Below, piece by piece: positions 7,432 to 14,634 of a stretch of DNA of 17,855 bases; the stretch's first letter is position 1, and every line of letters starts with the position of its first letter. Position numbers and translations under genes: made by a program. The DNA comes from Desulfobacterales bacterium (lineage in GTDB: Bacteria > Desulfobacterota > Desulfobacteria > Desulfobacterales > Desulfobacteraceae), in NCBI GenBank assembly GCA_022361315.1, contig JAKSBB010000014.1, positions 1 to 17,855 of the forward strand. Reading direction: 5' to 3'. The notes beneath the pieces are model-generated. The model was not told the DNA's origin, searched no databases, and worked only from the letters and a program-made list of their open reading frames with translations.

Positions 7432-9592
7432 GGATCGTTCCCTTATTCCTGTTTTTTAGACCGGTGGCTGCATCCGGAGTTTTATGCCGATTTCCGGACG
7501 GGACCAGGGGCAGATAGACAGAGAAACTTGTGCCTGCTCCACCTTGGCTGTGACAGGTAATTCTTCCGTTCATCTCCCGGACCACGGAATGGACGATGGA
7601 AAGTCCCAGCCCTGAATTCTCCCGGCCGGGCTTGGTGGAGTTGTAGGGTTCGAAAAGGTGGGCCTTAATTCGTTCCGGGATACCCGGTCCGTTGTCCCGG
7701 ACAATGATCTCCACGATTCCCGGCAGCTTTTTTTTCTCATCGAGCACCACCCGGGCGCTTCCCGGGACCTGCCGGGTGGCAAGATAGAGTTCTCCGCCGC
7801 TGTCCATGGCTTCGGCAGCATTTTTCACCAGGTTGATGAGAATCTGCTTTAGACCGTTTTCATCCATCCGGGCAGCGGGCAGGCCCGGATCGAAATCTGT
7901 CTCAACGGTGATCCGGCGGGGCAGGAGAAGGGATTTGTTCAACACCCTGAGTACCCTGGCGCAGGTGGTGTTGAGGTCAATGGGCTCAATACCGCCGAGT
8001 CTGGGGCTTGAAAAGCTGGATAGGCCGGTGAGTATGCTGGAAACCCGCACCATTTCCTCCCCGACAACGGAAAGTTCCTCCTGGGCCGGATGGTTGGCCG
8101 GCAGTTTAATTTTCAGGGCGTCCAGATAATTTTTCGCAATGGCCACCGGGTTATTGATTTCGTGGACCACCCGGTCGGTAAGGGTCGCAAAGGCTTCCAG
8201 CTTTTTGTCTCCCACATCCCTGGCAAAGTTCGCATGGAAGGAGAGATTTTCAAGGCAGGTACCCGTCTGGCGGGAGAACAGGTTCACAAGGCGGTGCTGC
8301 CGTTCCAGATCTGCAACGGCGGCAGGGGTGACGCCCAATACCATGGTTCCCAGGGTGGTGGCCCGGGATGTGATGGGAATACAATAAAGCCCCTCGGTTT
8401 CAAGCAAGCGGATGATCTGGGTATCCGGCGCCGTATGATCGGTTGACGTGAAACTGTGAAGACATGTTTTGCCACGGGTGCTTTTTGCCGGGAGGCTTTC
8501 TGCTTTGTGCGTGTTGAGGGCAATGCTGCGGACAATGGGGTAATGGCGGTCATCCGGATGGCAGGTCCCCTTGAGCATGTTGTCTTCGGGATCCAGAAGA
8601 AAGAAAAATACCCTGGGAATGTTGAACATGATGGATAGTCCGCGCTGCAATGCTGTAAGGGCATCCTCCCGGTTTTTGGCTGCTGTCAGGGCTTCCAGTG
8701 TACCGTAAAATAGGGAGAATTCTTTTACACCAAGGTCAGGTGTGTGAGCTTCGTCTTTGTCTGTTTCAGTTGTATTCAGCCCGAGGTGACCGGCCATCTC
8801 CGCCACTTCGTCTTCGGCTTCGGTGGCAATCTGTGCCAGCCTGATTTCCGGTATGTGGGTTAGGGATGTCAGATGCTGGACAGAGACCCCGGCCTCATCG
8901 CAGGCCAGCGCATCCGCCATATAAAGAATCTTGACATGGGGAAGTTCTCCGGTGACCCGGTCCATGGAGGCATTCAAAAAAAGAACGGCATCCGCAGTGA
9001 CCGGGTTGAGCTGCCATTGATTGAACAGCCAGGCACTGACCTGGGGGGTATCCAGGCCGAAACGGTCCGTTTCCGCCCGGTATTTGGGGATACCCGATGC
9101 CATGGCCGTCAATACCTCTGCATATGCTTTGGGAAAGGTCCGCATCAGCACCAGGGTGCCGATATTGTGGAGAAGGCCTGCCAGGAAAAATTCTTCCGGA
9201 TTGGCCTGGCCGTCTTCTGCGGCAATTTGCCGGGCCAGGACACCGCACTTATAGGCATGTCGCCAGAAGCGGGGCATATCAAATCCCGGCAATGTTTCTG
9301 ACATTTTGAAAAAATGCATGGCCGAGGAGCTGATGGCAAGATTGCGGATGGTATCCAGGCCCAGGTAGACCACAGCATTTTTCAGGGTGTTGACCTTCCG
9401 GGGAAGATTGACATATGGGGAGGCGATAATCCGGAGGAGTTTGGCCGTGAGCGCCGGGTCGGCGGATATAATCCGGGTCACTTCGTCGGAGTCCGCATTG
9501 TCGGCGTCAAAGAGCCGTACCAACTTCACCATGACCTGGGGCAACTGCGGCAGGTGATTCGATTTACTTATCTTTTCAAATATCCGTTCCAT
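7424..9592 (-). CDS. HDOD-GAF-histidine kinase (soluble)
   Basis: A 722-residue cytoplasmic sensor kinase. The N-terminal HDOD domain (about 14-215) has the NLPQLPQV-like opening, ADPALTAKLLRIIASP (44-59) and GLLHNIG (139-145), where HD-type hydrolases would have HD. A GAF-like domain follows (about 305-450). The dimerisation/phospho-acceptor domain has VVHEINNP with His477. The catalytic domain has the N box NLVKNAAEAM (588-597), DNGPGI (633-638) and GLGLS (661-665). There are no membrane segments and no receiver, so phosphate must go to a separate regulator. I chose ATG 9592: the frame is open to a TTG at 9694, but that lies inside a terminator hairpin. The ribosome site is weak. It is the first gene of the overlapping three-gene operon with the MshEN-like and MinD-like genes. 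Confidence 0.93.
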   Translation of the reverse strand: MERIFEKISKSNHLPQLPQVMVKLVRLFDADNADSDEVTRIISADPALTAKLLRIIASPYVNLPRKVNTLKNAVVYLGLDTIRNLAISSSAMHFFKMSETLPGFDMPRFWRHAYKCGVLARQIAAEDGQANPEEFFLAGLLHNIGTLVLMRTFPKAYAEVLTAMASGIPKYRAETDRFGLDTPQVSAWLFNQWQLNPVTADAVLFLNASMDRVTGELPHVKILYMADALACDEAGVSVQHLTSLTHIPEIRLAQIATEAEDEVAEMAGHLGLNTTETDKDEAHTPDLGVKEFSLFYGTLEALTAAKNREDALTALQRGLSIMFNIPRVFFFLLDPEDNMLKGTCHPDDRHYPIVRSIALNTHKAESLPAKSTRGKTCLHSFTSTDHTAPDTQIIRLLETEGLYCIPITSRATTLGTMVLGVTPAAVADLERQHRLVNLFSRQTGTCLENLSFHANFARDVGDKKLEAFATLTDRVVHEINNPVAIAKNYLDALKIKLPANHPAQEELSVVGEEMVRVSSILTGLSSFSSPRLGGIEPIDLNTTCARVLRVLNKSLLLPRRITVETDFDPGLPAARMDENGLKQILINLVKNAAEAMDSGGELYLATRQVPGSARVVLDEKKKLPGIVEIIVRDNGPGIPERIKAHLFEPYNSTKPGRENSGLGLSIVHSVVREMNGRITCHSQGGAGTSFSVYLPLVPSGNRHKTPDAATGLKNRNKGTIHG

Positions 9593-9670
9593 TGCAGTGC
9601 CGTCGCAGTTCAGTCTTCGGGTTGCGGGGTTGGTATTTTCTCTATCGGTTTTAGGGGGGAAAATCAAGAA

Positions 9671-9709
9671 TTTAAAACCCCGGGCTGTCTGCAAGGCGTC
9701 AGCCCGGGG
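9671..9709 (-). terminator. Rho-independent terminator of the small CxxC-protein gene
   Basis: A perfect 10-bp inverted repeat (CCCCGGGCTG at 9678-9687, CAGCCCGGGG at 9700-9709) with a 12-base loop. On the minus strand it is followed by GG and TTTT (9674-9677), then AAATT. It lies about 40 bases past the stop of the gene at 9749-9979 and before the HDOD-kinase operon. It ends the upstream transcript and separates the two units. The plus-strand side has no T-run, so it is oriented for the minus strand. Confidence 0.8.
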
Positions 9710-9748
9710 GTATGGGAACGGAAAAAAGACCTGTAAAAAAGGCCGGGA

Positions 9749-9979
9749 TCAGATCTCTTTGGGTTTGCAGAGTTTATCTGAATCAACGGCCAGGCGGCCG
9801 CAACTCTTGCAGGTGTATTTCAGTTTTTCAAGCTGGGGTTTGCAGATGTGTCTGGCATCCAGGGAAGATTCTCCGCAGTCTTTGCAGACATAGGCTTTAT
9901 CCAGGTCCACCGGCGCACACAGATGGCCCGGGTCTTTTGCGACTTTCCCGCAGGTTTTGCAGGCGTTGAGGTCACTCAT
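9749..9979 (-). CDS. Small cysteine-rich protein with three CxxCG...C repeats (probable zinc-binding)
   Basis: A 76-residue protein made almost wholly of three tandem repeats of about 24 residues: CKTCGKVAKDPGHLCAP, CKDCGESSLDARHICKP and CKSCGRLAVDSDKLCKP. Each has C-x2-C-G, then about nine residues, then a third Cys followed by Lys/Ala-Pro; the first two have a His two residues before that Cys. The four potential ligands per repeat suggest a structural zinc site, though the third repeat has Lys instead of His. An excellent ribosome site (AGGAGG) precedes the ATG, and there is a good promoter and a strong terminator, so it is a real, single-gene transcription unit. I do not recognise a function. 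It is divergent from a ferritin-like gene, which hints at metal or redox homeostasis (inference). Confidence 0.9.
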   Translation of the reverse strand: MSDLNACKTCGKVAKDPGHLCAPVDLDKAYVCKDCGESSLDARHICKPQLEKLKYTCKSCGRLAVDSDKLCKPKEI

Positions 9980-10008
9980 ACTTACCTCCTGAGTATATTT
10001 GAATGGAT

Positions 10009-10038
10009 TTGGATTGAAAAACCCGTACAGGATATAAT
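10009..10038 (+). promoter_or_regulatory. Candidate promoter of the ferritin-like gene
   Basis: A perfect TATAAT at 10033-10038, with a poor -35 (TTGGAT at 10009-10014, 3 of 6) eighteen bases upstream. The leader would be about 90 bases. The weak -35 would suit activator-dependent use, but no operator is evident. The -10 overlaps the -10 of the divergent minus-strand promoter, so the two may compete for polymerase. Confidence 0.4.
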
Positions 10039-10064
10039 ATGATCAGTCCCCAAATGGATGTCAA
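10034..10064 (-). promoter_or_regulatory. Promoter of the small CxxC-protein gene
   Basis: On the minus strand, a perfect TTGACA (10059-10064) is followed by CATATT (10036-10041) after 17 bases, or by TATTAT (10034-10039) after 19. The leader to the ATG at 9979 would be about 50 bases. It overlaps the plus-strand candidate for the divergent ferritin-like gene. Confidence 0.6.
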
Positions 10065-10133
10065 CCACACTGAACAAAACCGCCCTGACCCATTAGTATC
10101 CGGGCTAAGGCTGATGGAACCAAGGAACTCCCT

Positions 10134-10592
10134 ATGTTTACCCTGAATGACCTCTTTGATATCGCCGTTAAAATGGAGGAAAACGGAAAATCCGTTTATT
10201 TGCTCGCCATGAAAGAAACCAGCGACCCGAAACTTCTGGAACTGCTCCAGTGGATGGCTGAGGAAGAGGACTGCCACTGCCACTGGTTTCTGAACCAGAA
10301 GAAAACACTGCCGTCGGGATCGGAAGATCTGGCGGTGATGCTTCCGGACGTCATTGCGGAGATGATGGGGGAAAACAGCCTGTCCCTGGACGAGGTGGAC
10401 TTCAGCCTCATCGATACCCCGGCAAAGATGGTTAAAACCTTTATCATGTTTGAGAACGACACCATTCTTTTTTATGAATTCCTGGAAACCTTTATAGATG
10501 ATCCCATCACCCGGGAGGGACTCAAAGGTATTATACGGGAAGAAAACGCCCACGTTGAAAAGCTGACCCTGATGCTGGAGACCTTTTCCTGA
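10134..10592 (+). CDS. Ferritin-like / rubrerythrin-type diiron domain protein
   Basis: A 152-residue, wholly helical protein with the pattern of a ferritin-like four-helix bundle. Candidate diiron ligands are Glu15 or Glu16 in helix 1, Glu45-x2-His48 in helix 2 (EEEDCHCH), Glu107 in helix 3 (MFENDT) and Glu137-x2-His140 in helix 4 (EENAHVEKL). It lacks the C-terminal rubredoxin domain of classical rubrerythrin, and a Cys (Cys47) sits within the second ligand motif. Such proteins often act in peroxide or iron handling in anaerobes, but the activity here is not known. AAGGAA lies 8 bases before the ATG. It is a single gene with a terminator-like hairpin downstream, divergent from the small CxxC protein. 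Confidence 0.85.
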   Translation: MFTLNDLFDIAVKMEENGKSVYLLAMKETSDPKLLELLQWMAEEEDCHCHWFLNQKKTLPSGSEDLAVMLPDVIAEMMGENSLSLDEVDFSLIDTPAKMVKTFIMFENDTILFYEFLETFIDDPITREGLKGIIREENAHVEKLTLMLETFS

Positions 10593-10623
10593 TACCTATT
10601 TAATTCGGAGTTAATACGGAATG

Positions 10624-10647
10624 GGCCGGCATAAACCGGTCTGTTTT
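10624..10647 (+). terminator. Candidate terminator of the ferritin-like gene
   Basis: GGCCGG (10624-10629), loop CATAAA, then CCGGTC (10636-10641): a 6-bp stem with one G-U pair, followed by TGTTTT. It lies about 30 bases after the stop, in the 83-base gap before the convergent kinase gene. The stem is short, so it is moderate at best. There is no T-run for the minus strand. Confidence 0.45.
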
Positions 10648-10675
10648 ATGTTGTCCTATCCAACCTGAGGGTCGT

Positions 10676-12667
10676 CTAAGAATCGGTTTTCTGGAGTTTC
10701 CCGTCCAGGGCATTACGGACGGTCCGGGCCAGCTCTCCGTATCCCATGGGTTTGGTCAGAAATGCCACAAATCCCTTTTCCAGGGCTGTTTCCGCCGTCA
10801 TATCCGCACTGAAGCCCGTGGTGAGGATGACAGGGATATCCGGCCGGATGTCTAAAATTTCCCGTGCCAGTCTGTCACCGGACATTACCGGCATGGACAT
10901 ATCCGTCATTACCAGGTCGTAGCTGTCCGGGCTCTGGTTGAACCTTTCCAATGCCTGGATGGCGTCGGTTTCGATGGTCACCCGGTATCCCAGGCTGTTC
11001 AGACGGCTTTTGGCCACATCCACCAGCATGATTTCGTCATCCACGATCATCACGTGTTCCTTACCTCCGGGAACGATTTCCGCTTCAACCTCGGGTGGCG
11101 GTTCCGGGTCCCGTTCGATGACGGGAAAATAGATCCTGAAAATAGAGCCCTTCCCGGGTTCGCTTTCCACCTGGATATCGCCGCCGTGGTCCTTGGCAAT
11201 CCCGTGGACCACAGCCAGCCCCATACCGGTTCCCCGGCCCTTTTCCTTGGTGGTGAAAAAGGGGTCGAAGATTCGCTCCATGACATAGGGCGGCATACCC
11301 TTGCCCGTATCCTCCACCTTGAGGCAGAGGTAAAGCCCCGGCTCAAGCCCGGGAATCAGGAGGGAGAGATCTTCTTCTTCCGGTTCCACCTGGACTTCTT
11401 TCAATGACACCGTCAAAGGGCCGCCGTCTTCTTCCATGGCATGGGCGGCGTTGGTACACAGATTCATCACCACCTGGTGGATCTGGGTGGAATCCCCCAT
11501 GACCACCGACCGGCAGTCCACATCCTCAATCATGCGGATGGTTTTGGGCAGGGAGGCCCGCAGCAGCTTCAGGGCTTCCCGGACAATCAGGTTGACCTGG
11601 ATGGGTTTGGCGATTTTTTCCGATTGCCGGCTGAAGGTGAGGATCTGGGAGATCAGGTCCCTGGCGCGCCCGGAAGCCCCGATCACCTTGGACAGGTTGG
11701 AGTAGGGACGGCTGTCCGGCTCCATTTCCATCTGGGCCAGTTCGGTGTATCCCATAATGGCCCCGAGGATATTGTTGAAATCGTGGGCAATGCCACCGGC
11801 AAGGGTGCCGATGGAACGCAGCCGCTCCGAATCGGAAACCTTTTGCTCGATGAGCTTCTCCTTTTCCAGTCTGGCCTGCATGGAATTGAAGAGCAGGGCG
11901 TTTTCAATGGCGATGGCCGCATGGTGGGAAAATATGCTCAGAAGCAGGGCATCTTCTTCGGTGAAGCTGAGCCCGTCTTTTTTGTTTATCACCTCCAGCA
12001 CCCCGATGAGTTTCCGTTTGGACTTCATGGGAACACAGAGCAGAGATTTGGTTTCAATACCGGTCATGTCATCCACGGCATTGTAGAACCGTTCGTCTTT
12101 GGCCGTATCTTTCACCACCAGGTATTGCTCATTTTCCGCCACCCAGCCGGCAACCCCTTTGCCCGGCGGTATCCGGATATCTTCCAACTGGTCGGATTTT
12201 GGGCCGGTGGGTACGGAAAATACCAGTTCCCCGGTTTTTTCATCCAGCAGCATCAGGGTGGAGGCCACGGAGTCGGTAACGATATTGGCATATTTCATGA
12301 TCAGGGAGAGCACATCCACCAGGTTGACGGTGGAGTTAATGACAAAGCCCACTTCCAGGGCCGTGGCCAGTTTGTGGCTGTCCAGGCGGCTCAGCTCGGT
12401 GGCCCGCTTGTGCTGGATTTCCAGGGCCGGGGCCAGTTCATCTTCGGTGAGGTACCCTTTTTCCACAAGGATTTTACCCAGCTTGGGCACCGGGCAGGAG
12501 GGACGGCGCCCCCGGGAGATCAGTTCGGTCCTGTCCAGCTCCGTACTATCCGGCAGGGTATCTTCGATAAACCCCTGCTGAAATGCAAGGGCCTCCTCCA
12601 GTTGGTCTTTGGTAATAGACCCCATGCTGACCAGAAGGTCGCCCAGAAGGTGGGAGTTGAGATTCAT
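10676..12667 (-). CDS. Hybrid histidine kinase with tandem MshEN-like motifs: MshEN-GAF-HisKA-HATPase-REC
   Basis: A 663-residue soluble hybrid kinase. The N-terminus carries two good MshEN half-motifs: 7-30 (LLGDLLVSMGSITKDQLEEA, then LAFQ) and 62-85 (KLGKILVEKGYLTEDELAPA, then LEIQ). Each keeps the LG, L, G, I/L, L, L and Q positions of cyclic-di-GMP-binding MshE domains, with a 31-residue spacer. A GAF domain follows (about 110-260), then a coiled coil, the phospho-acceptor His295 (GGIAHDFNN), N box NLCTNAAHAM, DTGKGM and GTGMGLAVV of the catalytic domain. The receiver (537-655) has Asp543/Asp544, Asp589 and Lys639. I chose ATG 12667, preceded by AGGGATAAGG, over the in-frame TTG at 12697; the promoter supports this. 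The final receiver acts as relay or sink, and no output domain is attached. Confidence 0.93.
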   Translation of the reverse strand: MNLNSHLLGDLLVSMGSITKDQLEEALAFQQGFIEDTLPDSTELDRTELISRGRRPSCPVPKLGKILVEKGYLTEDELAPALEIQHKRATELSRLDSHKLATALEVGFVINSTVNLVDVLSLIMKYANIVTDSVASTLMLLDEKTGELVFSVPTGPKSDQLEDIRIPPGKGVAGWVAENEQYLVVKDTAKDERFYNAVDDMTGIETKSLLCVPMKSKRKLIGVLEVINKKDGLSFTEEDALLLSIFSHHAAIAIENALLFNSMQARLEKEKLIEQKVSDSERLRSIGTLAGGIAHDFNNILGAIMGYTELAQMEMEPDSRPYSNLSKVIGASGRARDLISQILTFSRQSEKIAKPIQVNLIVREALKLLRASLPKTIRMIEDVDCRSVVMGDSTQIHQVVMNLCTNAAHAMEEDGGPLTVSLKEVQVEPEEEDLSLLIPGLEPGLYLCLKVEDTGKGMPPYVMERIFDPFFTTKEKGRGTGMGLAVVHGIAKDHGGDIQVESEPGKGSIFRIYFPVIERDPEPPPEVEAEIVPGGKEHVMIVDDEIMLVDVAKSRLNSLGYRVTIETDAIQALERFNQSPDSYDLVMTDMSMPVMSGDRLAREILDIRPDIPVILTTGFSADMTAETALEKGFVAFLTKPMGYGELARTVRNALDGKLQKTDS

Positions 12668-12710
12668 GGCCTTATCCCTGTCAGTTTTGTTTGCCAAACC
12701 TTGTGTTCAT

Positions 12711-12738
12711 ATAATAGCCGCCGTTGGTATGCTGTCAG
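12711..12738 (-). promoter_or_regulatory. Promoter of the MshEN-hybrid kinase gene
   Basis: On the minus strand, CTGACA (12733-12738, 5 of 6), a 16-base spacer and TATTAT (12711-12716, 5 of 6). Transcription would start near 12704, leaving about 37 bases before the ATG at 12667 and making the upstream TTG start unlikely. The kinase can thus be expressed apart from the broken channel gene upstream. Confidence 0.55.
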
Positions 12739-12786
12739 TATTCCTGTAAACCGTTGTCAAGTCAAGGTTTTTGCGTATATCAGATC

Positions 12787-13716
12787 CTAGCCGGACTTGT
12801 GAACCGTGAGTTGCGGAAAGGGAATATCCCATCCATATTGGGTGGCTGCATCCACACACCACCGCTGGATGGCACGCTTCAACCGATTATATAATGGCGC
12901 CTGGCTTCCTTTGAAATCGGCAATGACCACAAGGTCCAAAGAGGACGCGCCGGCTTCGGCGAATTCAACCCTGAGGTTCAGCAGATCATCAGCATATCCT
13001 TCGGTTTCTATCTGTTCCCGGATGTAGGTTTCCAGGCGTTCGGGAATGGCGCCGGTGACCTCGGACTGAAGTTCATAGGCGACACCGAAGGGGACTTTCA
13101 GCCTGAAATTCACAGACAGGTTCAGCGGCGTCATGGCCAGGAAATCCGGTGTCAGATATGATTTTCTGGCACCGCCCCGCTGGACCAGTTCAACGGTCTC
13201 ATGGGAGAGGCTCACCACCCCGCCGCGGGTACCGTCCGAAAGAATTACCCAGTCGTTTTTCCGGCAGGGAAACCAGGGTTCGGAGGGGTGAAACTGCCGG
13301 GACGTCTGGTCCATGAGGTTCTCAATGGGAACCCTGAGGCGCATATCCAGCACGGGGTTTTCCAGAACGGAGTAGACGTTGATATGTTTAACAAGCCAGG
13401 GCACCCCCTGGTAGATGATCCGTTCGCCTTCCCTCACCGCCCCGATGTTAAGCATCAGCCGGCTCTGGTGGACGAATTGGGGAATGGTATGTTTGGCTGC
13501 CCAGGCAATGCCCATGAGAAGAATAATGGCCAGGGAAAGCAGTACCCAATCCTCAAAGGCATAGAAGACAAGTACCACGGCCAGCAAAGACGCCACCAGG
13601 GTGAGTACCCGGAAAATCAGCTCCAGCGCCCTGATGTGAAAGGGCCGGTACTTGGCCCGGTATCCGGGAATCAGACGGATAAAACTCCGGTAGAAAAGCC
13701 TTAGGATGAACACCAC
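12787..13716 (-). CDS. MscS-family mechanosensitive channel, C-terminal (channel) fragment of a frameshifted gene
   Basis: As read from ATG 13716, 309 residues. In the same frame the upstream sequence is open and encodes a further membrane helix (GLFLLVAVLICCGVVF), so this ATG is probably not a natural start. Two membrane segments follow (about 36-53 and 57-72). Then come the pore-lining/beta-domain region (GIAWAAKHTIPQF and VREGERIIYQGVPW) and an alpha/beta C-terminal domain ending in IPFPQLTVH (298-306), the typical MscS end. Function would be release of ions and solutes under hypo-osmotic membrane tension. The missing N-terminal part lies in another frame just upstream; removing one G from the GGGG at 13754-13757 fuses the two into about 565 residues. 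There is no usable ribosome site clearly tied to 13716. Confidence 0.75.
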   Translation of the reverse strand: MVFILRLFYRSFIRLIPGYRAKYRPFHIRALELIFRVLTLVASLLAVVLVFYAFEDWVLLSLAIILLMGIAWAAKHTIPQFVHQSRLMLNIGAVREGERIIYQGVPWLVKHINVYSVLENPVLDMRLRVPIENLMDQTSRQFHPSEPWFPCRKNDWVILSDGTRGGVVSLSHETVELVQRGGARKSYLTPDFLAMTPLNLSVNFRLKVPFGVAYELQSEVTGAIPERLETYIREQIETEGYADDLLNLRVEFAEAGASSLDLVVIADFKGSQAPLYNRLKRAIQRWCVDAATQYGWDIPFPQLTVHKSG

Positions 13717-14491
13717 CCCGCAGCAGATCAGAACGGCAACCAGCAGGAAGAGTCCCCGGGTTTTTAAAGAAATTCTTTACCGATCTCTGGGAGCTTTCAA
13801 TCAGCGAGGTTTCTTCCCTGGCGATCTCCTCCAACTGAAGACGGACCAGATCCAGCTTGTTTCTGATCTGACTTTCCAATCCTTTGTACTCGGGGAGCAG
13901 GCCTTTCAGCTCTTTTTTCAGCTTCGGGTCTTCCGCCTTTTCAATCAGATTTTCAATTCTGGTCCTGGCCTTCACCGCCACCGGCACCAGGTTCTCATAG
14001 GATGACAACTGGTCTTTGAGCTTGGTTTTGTGTCTGGCTTTCACGGTGATCCGTTTCAGCTCCATGATGCCGGGCTCCACCAGGGATACCAGCTCATTTT
14101 TCCAGTTAAAATGCTCGGCTTTCTTTTTGGCAAACAGTCCGACATCCACACCCGTGGCGATCCGTTCAAAATCCACCACCGCTCCTGCCAGTTGTTCGTC
14201 CAGGGATTGAAGCTCTGCCTCCAGATAGGTCTTTTCCGTTTCAGATGCAGTTTTTTTGATGAGTTGCCGCTTTTCAGCCATCCGTTTCTTGAGGCTGTCC
14301 TTCAGCCGCTGCAGGGATTGCAGCATCTCCAGACTGGTGGCCTCCCCTGTCTGTTTGGACACCGGTGTTTCTTCAGTACCCGGCGAAGTCTTGGTCTGTG
14401 GGGAGGTTTCTTGCGCGTTGCTTGAGGATATCGTTGCAAGAGCGGCACTTACAACGATAAGAAAAAAGATATATTTCAGACCTGTTTTCAC
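13553..14491 (-). CDS. MscS-family channel, N-terminal periplasmic fragment of a frameshifted gene
   Basis: Starts at GTG 14491 with AAGGAG a few bases upstream. The first 26 residues are a signal peptide (KTGLKYIFFLIVV core, likely cleavage after SSNA). A Ser/Thr-rich linker and a long Lys/Glu/Leu-rich helical, coiled-coil-prone region (about 54-240) follow, as in large MscS/MscK-like channels with a periplasmic sensor domain. Coding is authentic to about residue 245 (SVKNFFKNPG). The remaining 67 or so residues, rich in Gly, Pro, Arg and Cys, are out of frame: the other frame there encodes the first clear membrane helix of the channel. As it stands the product would lack the channel and be non-functional, unless the frameshift is a sequencing error or is bypassed. 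Confidence 0.75.
   Translation of the reverse strand: MKTGLKYIFFLIVVSAALATISSSNAQETSPQTKTSPGTEETPVSKQTGEATSLEMLQSLQRLKDSLKKRMAEKRQLIKKTASETEKTYLEAELQSLDEQLAGAVVDFERIATGVDVGLFAKKKAEHFNWKNELVSLVEPGIMELKRITVKARHKTKLKDQLSSYENLVPVAVKARTRIENLIEKAEDPKLKKELKGLLPEYKGLESQIRNKLDLVRLQLEEIAREETSLIESSQRSVKNFFKNPGTLPAGCRSDLLRGGVHPKAFLPEFYPSDSRIPGQVPALSHQGAGADFPGTHPGGVFAGRGTCLLCL
13754..13757 (-). other. Frameshift site within the MscS-family gene
   Basis: On the minus strand the sequence runs AAAAACCCGGGGACTC. Reading with GGG instead of GGGG gives ...FFKNPG followed directly by LFLLVAVLICCG, a smooth entry into a membrane helix, and joins the N- and C-terminal fragments into one MscS-like protein. A one-base excess in the homopolymer tract is the simplest explanation; it may be a real mutation, phase variation or a read error. 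An error in the neighbouring A or C runs would have the same effect. Confidence 0.7.
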
Positions 14492-14634
14492 GTGTTCTCC
14501 TTAGATTTTCTGAATCGTGTTGCCGGCGGCATAAATGAGGTATACCATACCACAGATACGTCGGGGATTTATACAGAAGACTTGAGCAATCCCGGGGCAA
14601 ACGCGTTTTGACGTATCGGTCTCTATGATGGGGT

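Noticed and set aside
9972..10553. A 193-codon minus-strand open frame
   Set aside because: It is antisense to the ferritin-like gene and runs through the divergent promoter region and into the start of the CxxC gene in another frame; no motif seen.
12668..12697. TTG start at 12697 for the MshEN-hybrid kinase
   Set aside because: The AAGG is too close to TTG, the predicted transcript starts almost at it, and ATG 12667 has a better-placed AGGG-type ribosome site.
11441..12790. A 449-codon open frame on the plus strand
   Set aside because: It lies antisense to the MshEN-hybrid kinase, whose domains are unmistakable. Its composition is rich in Gly, His, Phe and Gln with no recognisable motif, typical of an antisense shadow in GC-rich DNA.
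13740..13780. Programmed ribosomal frameshifting at the AAAAACCCGGGG tract of the MscS gene
   Set aside because: The shift needed is +1 (or -2), not the common -1, and no stop, stimulatory structure or known signal was evident. A homopolymer indel is simpler.
14599..14608. Perfect 10-base palindrome AAACGCGTTT between the CACHE kinase and the MscS gene
   Set aside because: Short and single; no promoter overlap or second copy was seen, so an operator cannot be supported.
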